From: Hyphomicrobium sp.
GTDB taxonomy: Bacteria > Pseudomonadota > Alphaproteobacteria > Rhizobiales > Hyphomicrobiaceae
Assembly (NCBI RefSeq): GCF_020852195.1
Contig: NZ_JADZBI010000005.1
Span: 1 to 56,481, forward strand
DNA: 56,481 bases
Reading direction: 5' to 3'
A program made the position numbers and the translations under genes. Shown piece by piece: positions 1 through 10,150 of this stretch. Within the stretch, counting starts at the first letter, position 1, and each line of letters opens with the position of its first letter. The notes beneath the pieces are model-generated. The model was not told where the DNA came from. It worked only from the letters and a program-made list of their open reading frames with translations, and searched no databases.

Positions 1-2
1 CT

Positions 3-3000
3 ATGGCGCAGGACAGCTGGCATATCGTGGCCGCGCATCTCGGCGTGCTCAGGGCCGGCGGTACGCTGGTGGTGCTCGACACCACGCTGCCCGAGGCGCT
101 GCTGACACACATGCTGGATGACGCCCGGCCGGTCGTCGTGCTCATACGCGGGCAGGACACGTTCCGCGACCTGCCGACCCTCGACGTGCTGGCGCTGCCG
201 GAGACGCTGCCGCAGCGACCGCAGCCGCTGTGGCTCGACGATCCGACCCAGCGCCTTGCGGTCATCTTCTACACGAGCGGAACCACGGGCAAGCCGAAGG
301 GGGTCGAGTGTCCGCACGCCGGCTACGTGAACCTCGCGCTCACCTACGCCGACTACTTCGATCTCGTGCCCGGCATCGACGCCACCTCGCTCACCTCGTC
401 GCTAGGCTACGACGGCAGCATCTCCGAGATGTATAGCGCGTGGGTGTCGGGCTGCGCCGTGGTGATGTTGACCAAGGAGCAGGTCCGGTCGGGGCCGGAG
501 CTGCTTCCTGTACTACGCGAGTCCGAGGTCACGGTGCTGTTCTGTCCGCCGGTGCTCCTCACCACCCTCACGCTCGCGCCCGAGGTCGATCTGCCCTATC
601 CCTTGTGCCGCTACATCGTGCCGGCCGGCGAGGCGTTTCCTTCTGCGCTGGTGGAGCCGTGGACGCGGGGACGGCGCCAGATCATCAACACCTACGGCCC
701 GACGGAGGCCAGCACCGACACCAGCCGCCAGAGCCTGCGGCCGGGTGAGCCGATCACCATCGGCACACCGTTCGCCAACGTGACCTACGTCATCCTCGAG
801 ACGGACGGCCTCACGCCGCTGCCGCACGGAGAGGCCGGAGAGCTCTGCATCGGCGGCGTGCATCTCGCGCGCGGCTACCGCAACCTGCCGGAACAGACGG
901 CGGCGAAGTTCATCACGCACCCGCAGTTCGGACGTCTCTACCGCACGGGCGACCGCTGCAGGATCGACACACGGACGAAGCGCGTGCACTTCCTCGGCAG
1001 GATCGACGCGCAGCTCAAGGTACGCGGACACCGCGTGGAGGCGCACGCGGTCGAGGACATCCTGCAGACGCAGTTCCGCGAGATCGAGGCCGCGGTGGTG
1101 GACTACCAGAACGAGGCGCTCGTGGCGTTCGTGGCTGCGCCGTCGGTTGTTCAGGGGGAGATTCGCGGCGCTGTCGCCGCGCCGGCCGCGTGGGCGAGCC
1201 GCGTGACAGCGAAGCTCGCCGAGCAGCTTCCGGCGCCGTCTGTCCCGACGGGTATCTTCCTCGTCGAGACATTCGTCATGAGCCCGGTCTCGGGAAAGAT
1301 CGACCGCAAGCAACTGCCGAGGCTCGCTGCACTCGGGAAGGACACCAAGGCAAACGTCGAGCCCGCGCAGGTCACGGCGATGCGGGATGCCGACGCGCCT
1401 GAAGCGGTGGCCGACCTTCCACCGGGCGCGGAGGACGTGCTCGCGATCTGCAGGTCCGTGTTCGAGACGAACATCGGATGGGACGACGGGTTCGCGGAGT
1501 CGGGCGGGCACTCGATCGTCATCGCGCGCCTAGCGCAGCGGCTCCATGCAGCCGGATGGGAGATTTCGGTGCGCGCGCTGCTCAGCGACTGCAACACCGC
1601 GCGCAAGGTGGCGAAGCGCGGGCGGCAGGTGCAGCGAGCATCCACGGCTCCCGCCATCGCCCTCTCCCCCGCGACACGCCGGGCCGGGCGCGACGAGGAG
1701 GCGGCGCAGGTGCTCTCGGTGGGCACCTTCACCACGCTCCAGGTGTTGTTCGCGCTTCTCCTATATTCGCCGGGGCTCATCGGCTTCTTCATCGCACTCG
1801 CCTACATCGAGATCGGTACGTTCTTCACGACGGCGAGCCTCGGCGCGTTCGTCGCCGTCAGCGTCGCGCTCTACGTGCTGGGCCTCTTGCTGCCATTCGG
1901 GACCCTGCTCTGGGTCATGGCGATCAAGCGCGTCATGGGCGGCGACATCTACAAGAACAACGTCACGCCGGGCACGTATCCCAAGTGGAGCCGAATGCAT
2001 CTCCGGATCTGGTGCATCGCGCGGCTGGAAAGCTCGGTACTGCTCCCGCTCGGCGCCATGTACCGCAGCGCGCCGCTGATGGCTTTCGTGCTGCGGCAGC
2101 TCGGCGCCACGGTGGGCCGCAACCTGCAATGCGCGCACGATGCCTATCTGGTCGGTCCCTTGGACCTGATCTCCATCGGAGACGATGTCGCCATCCAGAC
2201 CGGGGCCTATATCCAGACAGCGCGGCTCGCAGGCGCGCATGTGCACGTCGGCCCGATCCGTTTCGAAAGCGGCTGCAAGATCGGCATGCGGGCCGCCGTC
2301 GCCAACGATGTGACGATCGGACGTGGAACGTGGATCACCCCGTTCACGCCCATCTTCTGCGACGTGGGCGAGCATGAGATGTGGGAGGGTGCGCCGGCGC
2401 GCCTCACCGGCCGCTGCACGGAGCTTGCGCGCACCGCCCGCGTCTGCCGATACGACCAGCCGCTCTGGCTGCTCGAGACGTTCAACATCCTGATGCAGGT
2501 TTGTATATTCTTCTTGATCAACCTGCTGCCCGCCGCCGCGATCCTGTGGTTCGCGCGCGACCTCATCCCGGCCGGCGAGGCCGGGCTGGCGGACGACTAT
2601 TTCCAGGCCACGTCACTCACTGACATCGCCTGGCAGCTCATCCTTTACGCGTTTGTCAGCGCCTGGCTCGTCACCGTCGTTCTCTCGGTGCTGGGTTGCC
2701 TCTTCATCCGCTGGACGCGGGCCGCGCCGGGACTCTATCCCTCGCGCGGTCTCAAGGCCGCGCTCCTGATCTATCGGATGCATCGGCTGAATGCGATCCA
2801 GGGACAATGGACCTGGACCATCACCGGGCAATATCTGCGTGCGCTCGCGGGGCTCAGATTCCCGCGCGTCGGCGCCTCGGAATGCGACGTGTTGTTCAAC
2901 CTGGTGCCGGATGCGGCAAGCGCCGATTCCCAGGTCTTCTGGTCCAACGGATGTTTCACGAACATGCTCGACTGCAGCGCGACGCATTTCACGCTGCGTC

Positions 3001-3929
3001 AGCTCGACATGCCGCACAACTTCTTCAGCGGCAACAACTGCGTGGCGGAATTCGGGCAGCTCCCGGACAACTTCCTCATCGGCGTCTCGACGCCCGCCAG
3101 CGATGTCCAGTTCCGGCGGCAGATGCGGTCGCGGCCTGGAGAGGCGATCACGGTGGCCGGAAACCCGCCCGTGAAATTCGCGAGCGCCTCGTTCGAGGCG
3201 GAGAACAAGACGCACAAGCCGCCTAGCCTCTCGCTCTTCCTGATCCGCGTGCTTCTCAACGACTTCTTCAGCGTCGGCATGCTCGGCATCGCCGAGGCGC
3301 TGGTCTTCACGATCCTCTACGTCACCGGGCTGCGGTGGGGCGTGGATCCTGTTGCGGGTGCCGTTATTGCCTTGGTGCTTACGGAAGCGCTCCTGATCCT
3401 GCTCAGCGTTGCGATGAAGGCCGCGCTCGTCGGTCGATGGGGCGCCGATGACGCAACGCCCTTCTGGTCCTGGGGGCACTTCGCCTATTTCTTCGCGCAG
3501 GACTGCTTCTTCGCGTGGTGCAGGGGGCCTCTCGGCTTCAGCGCCGGAACGGTCCTTTCCAATTCCATCCTGCGATGGATGGGATGCCGGATCGGTCGCC
3601 GGACCATCGTGACGCAGCCCATGCAGTGCTCCGACTGGAACGCCGTGGACTTCGGCGACGACTGCACGATCGACGGCTTCCTGCAGTTCCACACCTTCGA
3701 GAACATGATGCTGAAGGTGAAACGGACGCGCATCGAGGACGGCAGCGCCGTGAGCTTCGGCGCGACGGTGATGGGCGGCGCGCACATCGCGCGGGGCTCG
3801 ACGCTGCTGCCGCTGTCGCTCGTGCTCAAGGAGGTGAGCCTGCCCAGCGCGACCTACGAGGGAAGCCCCGTCGAGGCCGTGCAGGCGCAACCGGCCTTCG
3901 CCCGCCTCGGACAGGAGGCGGCGTCGTGA
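3..3929 (+). CDS. Pls/PosA-type NRPS-like synthetase (5' end outside window)
   Basis: Single-module membrane-bound peptide synthetase of the epsilon-poly-lysine synthetase (Pls/PosA) type. The visible 1308 residues begin inside the adenylation domain; about 50-100 N-terminal residues should lie upstream, so the first Met is probably not the true start. Visible adenylation motifs are YTSGTTGKPKG near residue 90, YGPTE near 235, YRTGD, and SGKIDRK near 425. A carrier-protein motif GGHS puts the phosphopantetheine serine at about residue 504. There is no condensation or thioesterase domain. Hydrophobic segments at roughly 575-645, 830-855, 875-903 and 1087-1142 alternate with hexapeptide-repeat (left-handed beta-helix) stretches near 705-795 and 1195-1290, as in this family. 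Family knowledge suggests an isopeptide-linked amino-acid homopolymer or a small acylated amino acid; the substrate cannot be read here. It converges on the S41 peptidase gene 8 bp away. Confidence 0.85.
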   Translation: MAQDSWHIVAAHLGVLRAGGTLVVLDTTLPEALLTHMLDDARPVVVLIRGQDTFRDLPTLDVLALPETLPQRPQPLWLDDPTQRLAVIFYTSGTTGKPKGVECPHAGYVNLALTYADYFDLVPGIDATSLTSSLGYDGSISEMYSAWVSGCAVVMLTKEQVRSGPELLPVLRESEVTVLFCPPVLLTTLTLAPEVDLPYPLCRYIVPAGEAFPSALVEPWTRGRRQIINTYGPTEASTDTSRQSLRPGEPITIGTPFANVTYVILETDGLTPLPHGEAGELCIGGVHLARGYRNLPEQTAAKFITHPQFGRLYRTGDRCRIDTRTKRVHFLGRIDAQLKVRGHRVEAHAVEDILQTQFREIEAAVVDYQNEALVAFVAAPSVVQGEIRGAVAAPAAWASRVTAKLAEQLPAPSVPTGIFLVETFVMSPVSGKIDRKQLPRLAALGKDTKANVEPAQVTAMRDADAPEAVADLPPGAEDVLAICRSVFETNIGWDDGFAESGGHSIVIARLAQRLHAAGWEISVRALLSDCNTARKVAKRGRQVQRASTAPAIALSPATRRAGRDEEAAQVLSVGTFTTLQVLFALLLYSPGLIGFFIALAYIEIGTFFTTASLGAFVAVSVALYVLGLLLPFGTLLWVMAIKRVMGGDIYKNNVTPGTYPKWSRMHLRIWCIARLESSVLLPLGAMYRSAPLMAFVLRQLGATVGRNLQCAHDAYLVGPLDLISIGDDVAIQTGAYIQTARLAGAHVHVGPIRFESGCKIGMRAAVANDVTIGRGTWITPFTPIFCDVGEHEMWEGAPARLTGRCTELARTARVCRYDQPLWLLETFNILMQVCIFFLINLLPAAAILWFARDLIPAGEAGLADDYFQATSLTDIAWQLILYAFVSAWLVTVVLSVLGCLFIRWTRAAPGLYPSRGLKAALLIYRMHRLNAIQGQWTWTITGQYLRALAGLRFPRVGASECDVLFNLVPDAASADSQVFWSNGCFTNMLDCSATHFTLRQLDMPHNFFSGNNCVAEFGQLPDNFLIGVSTPASDVQFRRQMRSRPGEAITVAGNPPVKFASASFEAENKTHKPPSLSLFLIRVLLNDFFSVGMLGIAEALVFTILYVTGLRWGVDPVAGAVIALVLTEALLILLSVAMKAALVGRWGADDATPFWSWGHFAYFFAQDCFFAWCRGPLGFSAGTVLSNSILRWMGCRIGRRTIVTQPMQCSDWNAVDFGDDCTIDGFLQFHTFENMMLKVKRTRIEDGSAVSFGATVMGGAHIARGSTLLPLSLVLKEVSLPSATYEGSPVEAVQAQPAFARLGQEAAS

Positions 3930-3937
3930 ACCCATCG

Positions 3938-4939
3938 TCATGCATCTGATGCACGAGAGTTCAGCAGCTCGAGCGCGCGAATGATCAGCGGATCGACGCC
4001 GCTTTCAAGATCCGCCTTGGTGTTGAACAGCTCGATGTCGGCGGGCACGCCCTTGCCTTCGTAGCTCACCATGTCGGGCGAGAGGTACTCCTGGTACGAC
4101 AGACAGTACTCCCAGCCGTTGGGGAGCTTCTTCTCGAGCTGATAGGAGAAGATGCCGTTGGTGTGGTCGCCGAGGATCGTGACGTAAGGGAGCTGCCTGA
4201 TCGCCAGCGCGAAGGCCTCCCCGCCGCTGAAGACGGATTCGCAAGTCAAGACCACGATCGGGCCGGTGAACTGGATCTCGCCCTCGGGCTCGATGTGCCA
4301 GGTCCGCAAGGGCTTGAAGGCATCATCGGCAGGGCCGATCTTCGTCCTCCTGTGGAAGGCAACGCGCTTGCGATCGCAGAAGCGGTTGATGATCGCGATC
4401 GCCGTGCTGTCGTCCCCGCCGGGGTTGTCGCGAATGTCGATGATGAAGCCTCTAAGATCCCTGAAGTCGCGGGCGATCCTGTCCAGCGCGGCTGTCAGCT
4501 TGTGCTTCTTGATGCCCTCGAGCTCGAGAATGCGCATGTAGCCGAAAGCGCGGGACCTCGCGTACCGGAGCATCCAGGCTTGCGTCCTGGCAGGCCGCTC
4601 CAAGCCGTTGGCGACCAGCGTCTTTCCGGTCGTTTTGAAGAGCTGGCGGATCTCCCGCTCCGTGAACTCCCGATTGAAGCGGGTCGGCTTCTCGGCGGTG
4701 AAGTATCGCTTCCTGCCGCCAATTCTGGCCTCCAGCTCGACATGCCCGTCATTCAGCGGGTCGAGCATGCGGCAGAGAATATCGAAGAGCTCGTCGTCGC
4801 TGGTCGCGCTCGTGACCTGCGGCTTGTAGAGGTCGTACTGCGCTTTCCAGTCGACGTTCCTCAGCGCGAAGAAGGGATACCTGTTGTGGAAGGTCTCCCA
4901 TAGCGCCTCGAAATTCTTCTCGGGGTCGCGCGTAGCCAT
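3938..4939 (-). CDS. S41 family peptidase (tail-specific protease-like)
   Basis: 333-residue protein resembling the C-terminal-processing (S41) serine peptidases. The core is IIDIRDNPGGDD at about 166-177 and a nucleophile-elbow-like SGGEAF with Ser238, matching the family's S-x-x-E arrangement. LNDGH near 62-66 corresponds to the LxDxHT segment of the family. No signal peptide or PDZ domain is evident, so it may be cytoplasmic or use a non-classical N-terminus. It lies 60 bp downstream of, and co-directional with, the GMC oxidoreductase gene, so the two could be cotranscribed. Its substrate is unknown; a retail/tricorn-like S41 subgroup is an alternative to a true CtpA. Confidence 0.75.
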   Translation of the reverse strand: MATRDPEKNFEALWETFHNRYPFFALRNVDWKAQYDLYKPQVTSATSDDELFDILCRMLDPLNDGHVELEARIGGRKRYFTAEKPTRFNREFTEREIRQLFKTTGKTLVANGLERPARTQAWMLRYARSRAFGYMRILELEGIKKHKLTAALDRIARDFRDLRGFIIDIRDNPGGDDSTAIAIINRFCDRKRVAFHRRTKIGPADDAFKPLRTWHIEPEGEIQFTGPIVVLTCESVFSGGEAFALAIRQLPYVTILGDHTNGIFSYQLEKKLPNGWEYCLSYQEYLSPDMVSYEGKGVPADIELFNTKADLESGVDPLIIRALELLNSRASDA

Positions 4940-4999
4940 GAGCCGAGACTAGCGTCTTTTTTCGTGTGGATAAAAGGAGTGCAGTGCCCCCTCACCCGG

Positions 5000-6691
5000 T
5001 CACGTCCAGTTGCCGGTGCGGTGCTGTTCCAGGATGTGCTCGCAGGCGCGCACGGTCAGCGCCATGATGGTCAGCGTCGTGTTCTGGGCGCCGCTCGAGA
5101 CGAAGCATGCGCCGTCCGTGACCACGACGTTCGGTGCGTCCCAGCATTGGTTGTGCCGGTTCAGGACCGAGGTCGAGCGCTCCGTGCCCATGGGCGCGCC
5201 GCCGACCTCGTGAATGGCGGTGCCGGGAATGCTCGCGCCGGACTCCATCACGAGCCGCTTGCGCATGATCTTGAACGCCAGGTTGTGCAGCGGCTTGCCG
5301 ACGGGCGTCGTCTTGGGCTCGAGGCCCGCAGCGGCGGCCATGGCCTTCATGGTGGCAAGCGCATCCGCCACCATGTTGTGCTCGTTCTCGGAGTACGAGA
5401 CGTTGACGTGCGCCGCCGGGATGCCCCAGGCGTCGCGCTTCCTGGTGTCGAGCGTGACGCGGTTTTCCGATCGCGGCAGCATCTCGCCCTGCGCGGTCAG
5501 GTGCCAGAAGGGGTAGCCGCGCCCGATGCCGCCCATGATGCCGAAGCCGCGCAGGTAGGGCCGCGGGGCCGGCGTGGCGGTCTTGTATGAGGGCACGTAG
5601 AAGCCGCCGATCTTGCCGAAGTCGAACGCGTCCGTCTGGCTCGTGCCTCCGGCCTCGACATCCTCGTGGGGACCTGTCAGTGCGACGTGGACGGCATCCA
5701 TGAAGTTCTGCCCGAGCAAGCCCGACGAATTGCCGAGCCCCTCTGGGTGGCGCTCGCTCCGCGAGTTCATAAGGATGCGCAGGCTCTCGATGCTGCTCGC
5801 CGCGAGCACGACGACGTTGGCGCGGGCGGTGTGCCTCTGGTGCGTCGTGCGATCGATGTAGCGCACGCCCGTGGCGCGGCCGCTCGCCGGATCGACGTCG
5901 ATCGCCTCGACGACAGCGTCGGTCCTGAGCGTCAGGCGGCCGGTCTTCTCTGCGGCGAGGATGGTCAGCGGGATGCGCGACAGGTTGTTGGCGACGTAGC
6001 GGGTCGGGATCACGCGTGAGCCCGGGAACGCGGACTGGACCCGGTCGCGGAAGCCCTGCTCCGCCACATTGAGCGTGGTCGGCTTCGCATACTTGCCGTC
6101 CGGCAATCCGGGCAGCCCTTCGAGCGTGCCGTTGACGCCGAGGAACGTCTCGACCTTGTCGTAGTGCGGGGCGAGGTCGGCGTAGGAGATCGGCCAGTCC
6201 TGGCCGTGGCCGTCTCTGCTCGCTGCCTTGAAGTCGTCGTCCGACATGCGGAACACGATGCGGCCCCACAGGTAGAGGCGTCCGCCGAGCTGGCGGCCAC
6301 GGTACCAGTTGAACGGCTTCCCCGACGGCGTCGTGTAGGGGTTCTCGCGATCATTGACGAAGAAGCGCTCCGTCAGCCCGGAGAACGCGATGCAGCGCGC
6401 TTGTACGGCCTGACCGCCCAGCAGCGTGGCCTTGGCGCGCGTCACGATCGGATTGCCGACGACGAGGTGATGCCCCGCCTTGTCGGGCTGCGGAAAATCG
6501 GCGACCGGATCGATGTTGCGCCCGGCTTCGAGCAGCAGCACGCGCATGCCGCCCTCGGTCAGCTCCTTGGCCGCCCAGCCGCCCGAGGCGCCGGAGCCAA
6601 CCACTATCGCGTCGAACTTGAGATCGTCGACCATCGGGGACTGTTGATCGCTGTTGGAAGGGAGGATGCTCAGCCGGTAGCTATCATCCAA
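5000..6691 (-). CDS. GMC family FAD oxidoreductase
   Basis: FAD-dependent oxidoreductase of the glucose-methanol-choline family, 563 residues from a TTG start. An AGGGA ribosome site about 10 nt upstream supports this start; an ATG at 6634 (residue 20) has no obvious site but begins closer to the Rossmann fold. The dinucleotide motif GSGASGG is at about 32-38, LLLEAGR follows, and the C-terminal half carries the HEVGG and NTTLTIMAL segments typical of gluconate/sorbosone-dehydrogenase-like GMC enzymes. It probably oxidises an alcohol or sugar using a membrane or quinone acceptor. The small and cytochrome subunits that often accompany gluconate 2-dehydrogenase are absent next to it, so the acceptor and substrate remain open. 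Confidence 0.85.
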   Translation of the reverse strand: MDDSYRLSILPSNSDQQSPMVDDLKFDAIVVGSGASGGWAAKELTEGGMRVLLLEAGRNIDPVADFPQPDKAGHHLVVGNPIVTRAKATLLGGQAVQARCIAFSGLTERFFVNDRENPYTTPSGKPFNWYRGRQLGGRLYLWGRIVFRMSDDDFKAASRDGHGQDWPISYADLAPHYDKVETFLGVNGTLEGLPGLPDGKYAKPTTLNVAEQGFRDRVQSAFPGSRVIPTRYVANNLSRIPLTILAAEKTGRLTLRTDAVVEAIDVDPASGRATGVRYIDRTTHQRHTARANVVVLAASSIESLRILMNSRSERHPEGLGNSSGLLGQNFMDAVHVALTGPHEDVEAGGTSQTDAFDFGKIGGFYVPSYKTATPAPRPYLRGFGIMGGIGRGYPFWHLTAQGEMLPRSENRVTLDTRKRDAWGIPAAHVNVSYSENEHNMVADALATMKAMAAAAGLEPKTTPVGKPLHNLAFKIMRKRLVMESGASIPGTAIHEVGGAPMGTERSTSVLNRHNQCWDAPNVVVTDGACFVSSGAQNTTLTIMALTVRACEHILEQHRTGNWT

Positions 6692-6942
6692 TACACTCGT
6701 TTCCCTAAGATAATTCGTGCCCCCCAGTGACGCGAGGGTTGAGCGAATTGTCGGTTGACGCGTTCGCGGCCCGCTTCGCTACGAGGACTGTTCCGAAGCC
6801 CGTAATCCCATACAATTATATTGTATTTTCAAGTGCTTACCTTGATGTCGCCAAGCTAGTCGTGCACTAGGTATCATCTGCATCATCGTAGAACCTCGCA
6901 GAGCGGATCTCGGGTCGCCTCCTGGCGAGGCCGTCGGCGTTG

Positions 6943-7896
6943 CTACTTCCTGGCGCCCAGGTCGCGCGGCACGACTCCCTTGGAATGGAAGAACGCCTTG
7001 CTGAAGTAGCTGAGATTGCCGTAACCGCACGCCAGCGCGGCCTCGGTGACGGACCGGCCCTCGCTGAGCAGCCGCTCCGCATGATCCATTCTCACCTCGC
7101 GCAGATAGGCGCGGACCGATTTCCCGATCACCTCGCGGAAGCCCAGCTTGAGCTTGGTCTCGCTCAACCCGACTGCGGCGGCCACCGCCTCGATGGTCCA
7201 TGGCTCGGCGAATGACGTCTCGATAAGCCGGCGGGCCTCGTCGAGCTTCTCGCGCTCCTTCGGGGACAGCCGCGCCGCCGCAGCCGACGCGTTGCGCTGC
7301 AAGAGCGCCAGCGTAAGGGCGAGCGCCTCGAGCGCCTTGGCGCGCATGAAGATGTGCCGCAGCTTCGGCTCGCGGATGTCGCAGGCCAGGATCGAGCGCG
7401 CGACGTCGAACAGCTCCGCCGACAGCGGCACTGCGAGCAGGAACGCCTTGCGGTCCGGATCGCTGCGGTCCACGGCCAGCGAGTTCCTGATGGCGTCGGC
7501 CATGGAGCCCACGGTGTGGCTCAGATAGTCCGGATGAAGCCGGATATCCACGATCTCGATCGGCTTGCCGCCCTCGATGTAGTCCTGGCCGCTGACCGGA
7601 CCATTACTCCAGAAGACGACAGCGTTGCTGCTCACGATGTCGAGCGGAGCCACGCCGTCGAGCATCGTGCGGCCGGTGCCTTGGACGACCAGCGTGATCG
7701 AGAACACCGCGGGACCCGCGGCTTGGAAGGTCACGCTGTCGGGCACCTCGCCGACAACGCAGGAGACACTGACGTCGGCCGAGCGCAGCTCCGGGCGGAT
7801 CAGCGCCTCGAGCGCTTTTGTGGTCAGCGTCGGCGGCAGCTCGATGGGCGCCCGGCGCGCCGACTCGAGGCTCACGAGAGAGCTGTCTGTGTCCAT
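6943..7896 (-). CDS. AraC family transcriptional regulator (PchR-like)
   Basis: 317-residue regulator with a C-terminal AraC double helix-turn-helix (about residues 215-317; RAYLREVRMDHAERLL and ACGYGNLSYFSKAF are the hallmark second-HTH segments). The N-terminal 200 residues form a ligand-sensing region like that of PchR/FptA-type siderophore regulators. The start is fixed by a GGAGGGG ribosome site just upstream. It is divergent from the TonB receptor gene with about 120 bp between them, the usual arrangement for a siderophore-responsive activator of the adjacent receptor and permease. The 250 bp beyond its 3' end, up to the GMC gene, hold nothing I recognise. Confidence 0.85.
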   Translation of the reverse strand: MDTDSSLVSLESARRAPIELPPTLTTKALEALIRPELRSADVSVSCVVGEVPDSVTFQAAGPAVFSITLVVQGTGRTMLDGVAPLDIVSSNAVVFWSNGPVSGQDYIEGGKPIEIVDIRLHPDYLSHTVGSMADAIRNSLAVDRSDPDRKAFLLAVPLSAELFDVARSILACDIREPKLRHIFMRAKALEALALTLALLQRNASAAAARLSPKEREKLDEARRLIETSFAEPWTIEAVAAAVGLSETKLKLGFREVIGKSVRAYLREVRMDHAERLLSEGRSVTEAALACGYGNLSYFSKAFFHSKGVVPRDLGARK

Positions 7897-8015
7897 TCGG
7901 CCCCTCCAGCGACGCTAACCGGATTCCGTCAATTTTGAGTCCGCCAGCGTTAGACGAGATGTTGACGTAAACAGTAAACAATTGGCATCGAATGGCAATC
8001 TGTCCGGAATTAGAA

Positions 8016-10148
8016 ATGTTCTCAAGATACACGGTTAGCCTTGCAGGCGCTGCCCTCATGCTCGGGATGTCTTCCGCGCGGGCTCAGGAGACGTCGCTCG
8101 AAGCGGGCGAAGTCACCGAGTTGCCGCCCATCGAGGTGACGACGGCGAACAAACGCCCGCAAAAGGCGCAGCCCCGGCAAGCCCAACCCAGTCCCGCCAC
8201 ATCGGCGCCGTCGGGCCTCCCGCCCGAGAGCGGCGTCGGCGGAGGAGCGGCCGCCGATGTCGGCGGCCCGCCGAAGGAAACGGCCGACGCCAACGTCTCG
8301 GTGCGCAGCGCCGCCGAACTGCGGGACGCCGGTGTGGAGAAGGTCGGCGATCTCGAGAAGGTGTTTCCCGGCCTCACGATCCGCTCACGCGGAAACCGGG
8401 CCTATGCCAACATCACCGTGCGCGGCATCTCGTCGCCCGACTTCTACAATCCGTCAGTGCAGATCCTCATCGACGGCGTGCCGCAGGCCGCGTCGGCCTT
8501 CACGCAGGATCTGGTGGATGTCGAGCGCGTCGAGTTCCTGCGCGGCCCGCAGGGCGTCCTGTACGGCGCCAATGCGTTCGGCGGGGTGATCAACATCATC
8601 ACGCGCAAATCGCGCGAGACCACGGCGAGCGTCACCGGCACGGTGGCGAACCTCGAGCGGTCCGTGATCGCCACGGGCACGGCAGTGCTTGCCAAGGAGG
8701 CCCTGTTCCTCGACGTCGGCGTCAAGCGTTCGGTCGAGCCCGGCGAGATCGACAACCTCCTCACCGGAGAGGACGACATCGACACCGCCGATCTCTGGAG
8801 TAGCCGGGCCAGCCTGCGGTATGCGCCGTCGCATGGACCCTTCGACGCGGCACTGACCTTCGCGCGCGAGAACCTCGATTCGAAGGAGGAGACCTACATC
8901 CGCGACTCGCTCCTCAAGGAGCGCGACTATGACCTCCCGATCCCGCAGGGTCTCTTGAAGCGATTGACGGACACGGCCTCGGCGGCCTGGAACTATCGCT
9001 TCGGCAACGGCTTCACCTTCACGAGCATCTCCGCGTATCAGAACGTCGATCTCAAGCGGGATACATTCGGCTACGCATTCCCGGAGAGCGAGGAGGCGTT
9101 CTCGCAGGAGGCGCGGCTGGCGTACACCGGCTCCGGCCCGCTCACGGGTGTCGCCGGCTTCTACCTGCGCAACAGCGATTTCACCCGCGAACGCCCAGTC
9201 GCTGGCGACCGCAACGAAATCGGCACCGACAGCCTGGCCGGCTTTGGCGAGCTCACGTGGCATATTACGGATGCGCTCGATCTCACCGGCGGCGCACGCG
9301 TGTCCCACGACAAATCGACGATCGACTACAGTCTGCCGGCTTTCATGCTTGCCTACAGTGACGAGGCCTCCTTCGATGCTGTGCAGCCGAAGGTCTCGAT
9401 CGGCTACCAGATCACAGACCTGACGCGGGTCTATGCTCTGGTGTCCGAAGGTTACAAACCGGGAGGCTTCCAGCACGCGATCACCAATCCCGCCAATCCG
9501 GCCGAGTTCGCGCCGTACGATTCGGAGACGGCGTGGAACTACGAAGTCGGCATCAGCACGCGGCTCTTCGGAACGCTCGACGTGGCAGCGACCGTCTATC
9601 ACATCGTTTCCGAGGACAAGCAAATCTATGTCGGCGTCGTGCCGAACCAGACGATCAAGAACGCAGGCGAGGCCGAGAGCACCGGCGTCGAGATCGAGGC
9701 GACGTGGCGTCCGACGCGCAACCTCACCGTGCTCACGACGGCGAATTTCGGCCGCTCCGAGTTCACCGATTTCGTCGATCCCGCGTCGGGCAACGACTAC
9801 ACCGGAAATCGCGTGCCCTATGCGCCCGACGTCACGGCGACGCTCAATGCCCGCTACGTGTTCGACCAGCGCGTACTCGCCGGGCAACTGGCCTTGACCG
9901 GCAACGTGCGCTACGCGAGCCGCACCTACTTCGATGAGGCGAACACATTGTCGCAGGAGCCGTTCGCCGTCTACGACGCGGGCATCGAGCTGGCCTGGGA
10001 CAACGGTGTGGCCGCCAAGTTCTTCGTCGACAACATCTCCGACGAGATCTACCGCGAGTACAGCTTCGTCGACACCGGCAGCGGCATGCAATTGAGCGTT
10101 CCGAGCGAGGGCCGCCTCGTCGGCGTGTCGCTCACGGCCAAGTACTGA
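8016..10148 (+). CDS. TonB-dependent outer-membrane receptor (siderophore type)
   Basis: Outer-membrane ligand-gated channel, 710 residues from ATG 8016. I prefer this start because it gives a clean signal peptide (cleavage after SARA) and has CGGA upstream; an ATG at 7992 would add eight residues. A TonB-box-like ELPPIEV follows the signal. The plug domain runs to about residue 205, with [29 protein letters not shown] and GGVINIIT. The remainder is a 22-strand-type barrel ending in an aromatic residue (KY). The stop is 2 bp before the MFS permease gene, so they are one operon. The divergent AraC regulator and RhtX-like permease point to ferric siderophore import; the siderophore is not identifiable. 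Confidence 0.88.
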   Translation: MFSRYTVSLAGAALMLGMSSARAQETSLEAGEVTELPPIEVTTANKRPQKAQPRQAQPSPATSAPSGLPPESGVGGGAAADVGGPPKETADANVSVRSAAELRDAGVEKVGDLEKVFPGLTIRSRGNRAYANITVRGISSPDFYNPSVQILIDGVPQAASAFTQDLVDVERVEFLRGPQGVLYGANAFGGVINIITRKSRETTASVTGTVANLERSVIATGTAVLAKEALFLDVGVKRSVEPGEIDNLLTGEDDIDTADLWSSRASLRYAPSHGPFDAALTFARENLDSKEETYIRDSLLKERDYDLPIPQGLLKRLTDTASAAWNYRFGNGFTFTSISAYQNVDLKRDTFGYAFPESEEAFSQEARLAYTGSGPLTGVAGFYLRNSDFTRERPVAGDRNEIGTDSLAGFGELTWHITDALDLTGGARVSHDKSTIDYSLPAFMLAYSDEASFDAVQPKVSIGYQITDLTRVYALVSEGYKPGGFQHAITNPANPAEFAPYDSETAWNYEVGISTRLFGTLDVAATVYHIVSEDKQIYVGVVPNQTIKNAGEAESTGVEIEATWRPTRNLTVLTTANFGRSEFTDFVDPASGNDYTGNRVPYAPDVTATLNARYVFDQRVLAGQLALTGNVRYASRTYFDEANTLSQEPFAVYDAGIELAWDNGVAAKFFVDNISDEIYREYSFVDTGSGMQLSVPSEGRLVGVSLTAKY

Positions 10149-10150
10149 CG

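Noticed and set aside
2613..3941. 442-codon open frame antisense to the NRPS-like gene
   Set aside because: High GC makes long antisense frames common; the translation is Arg/His-rich with no domain, while the plus strand has clear family motifs.
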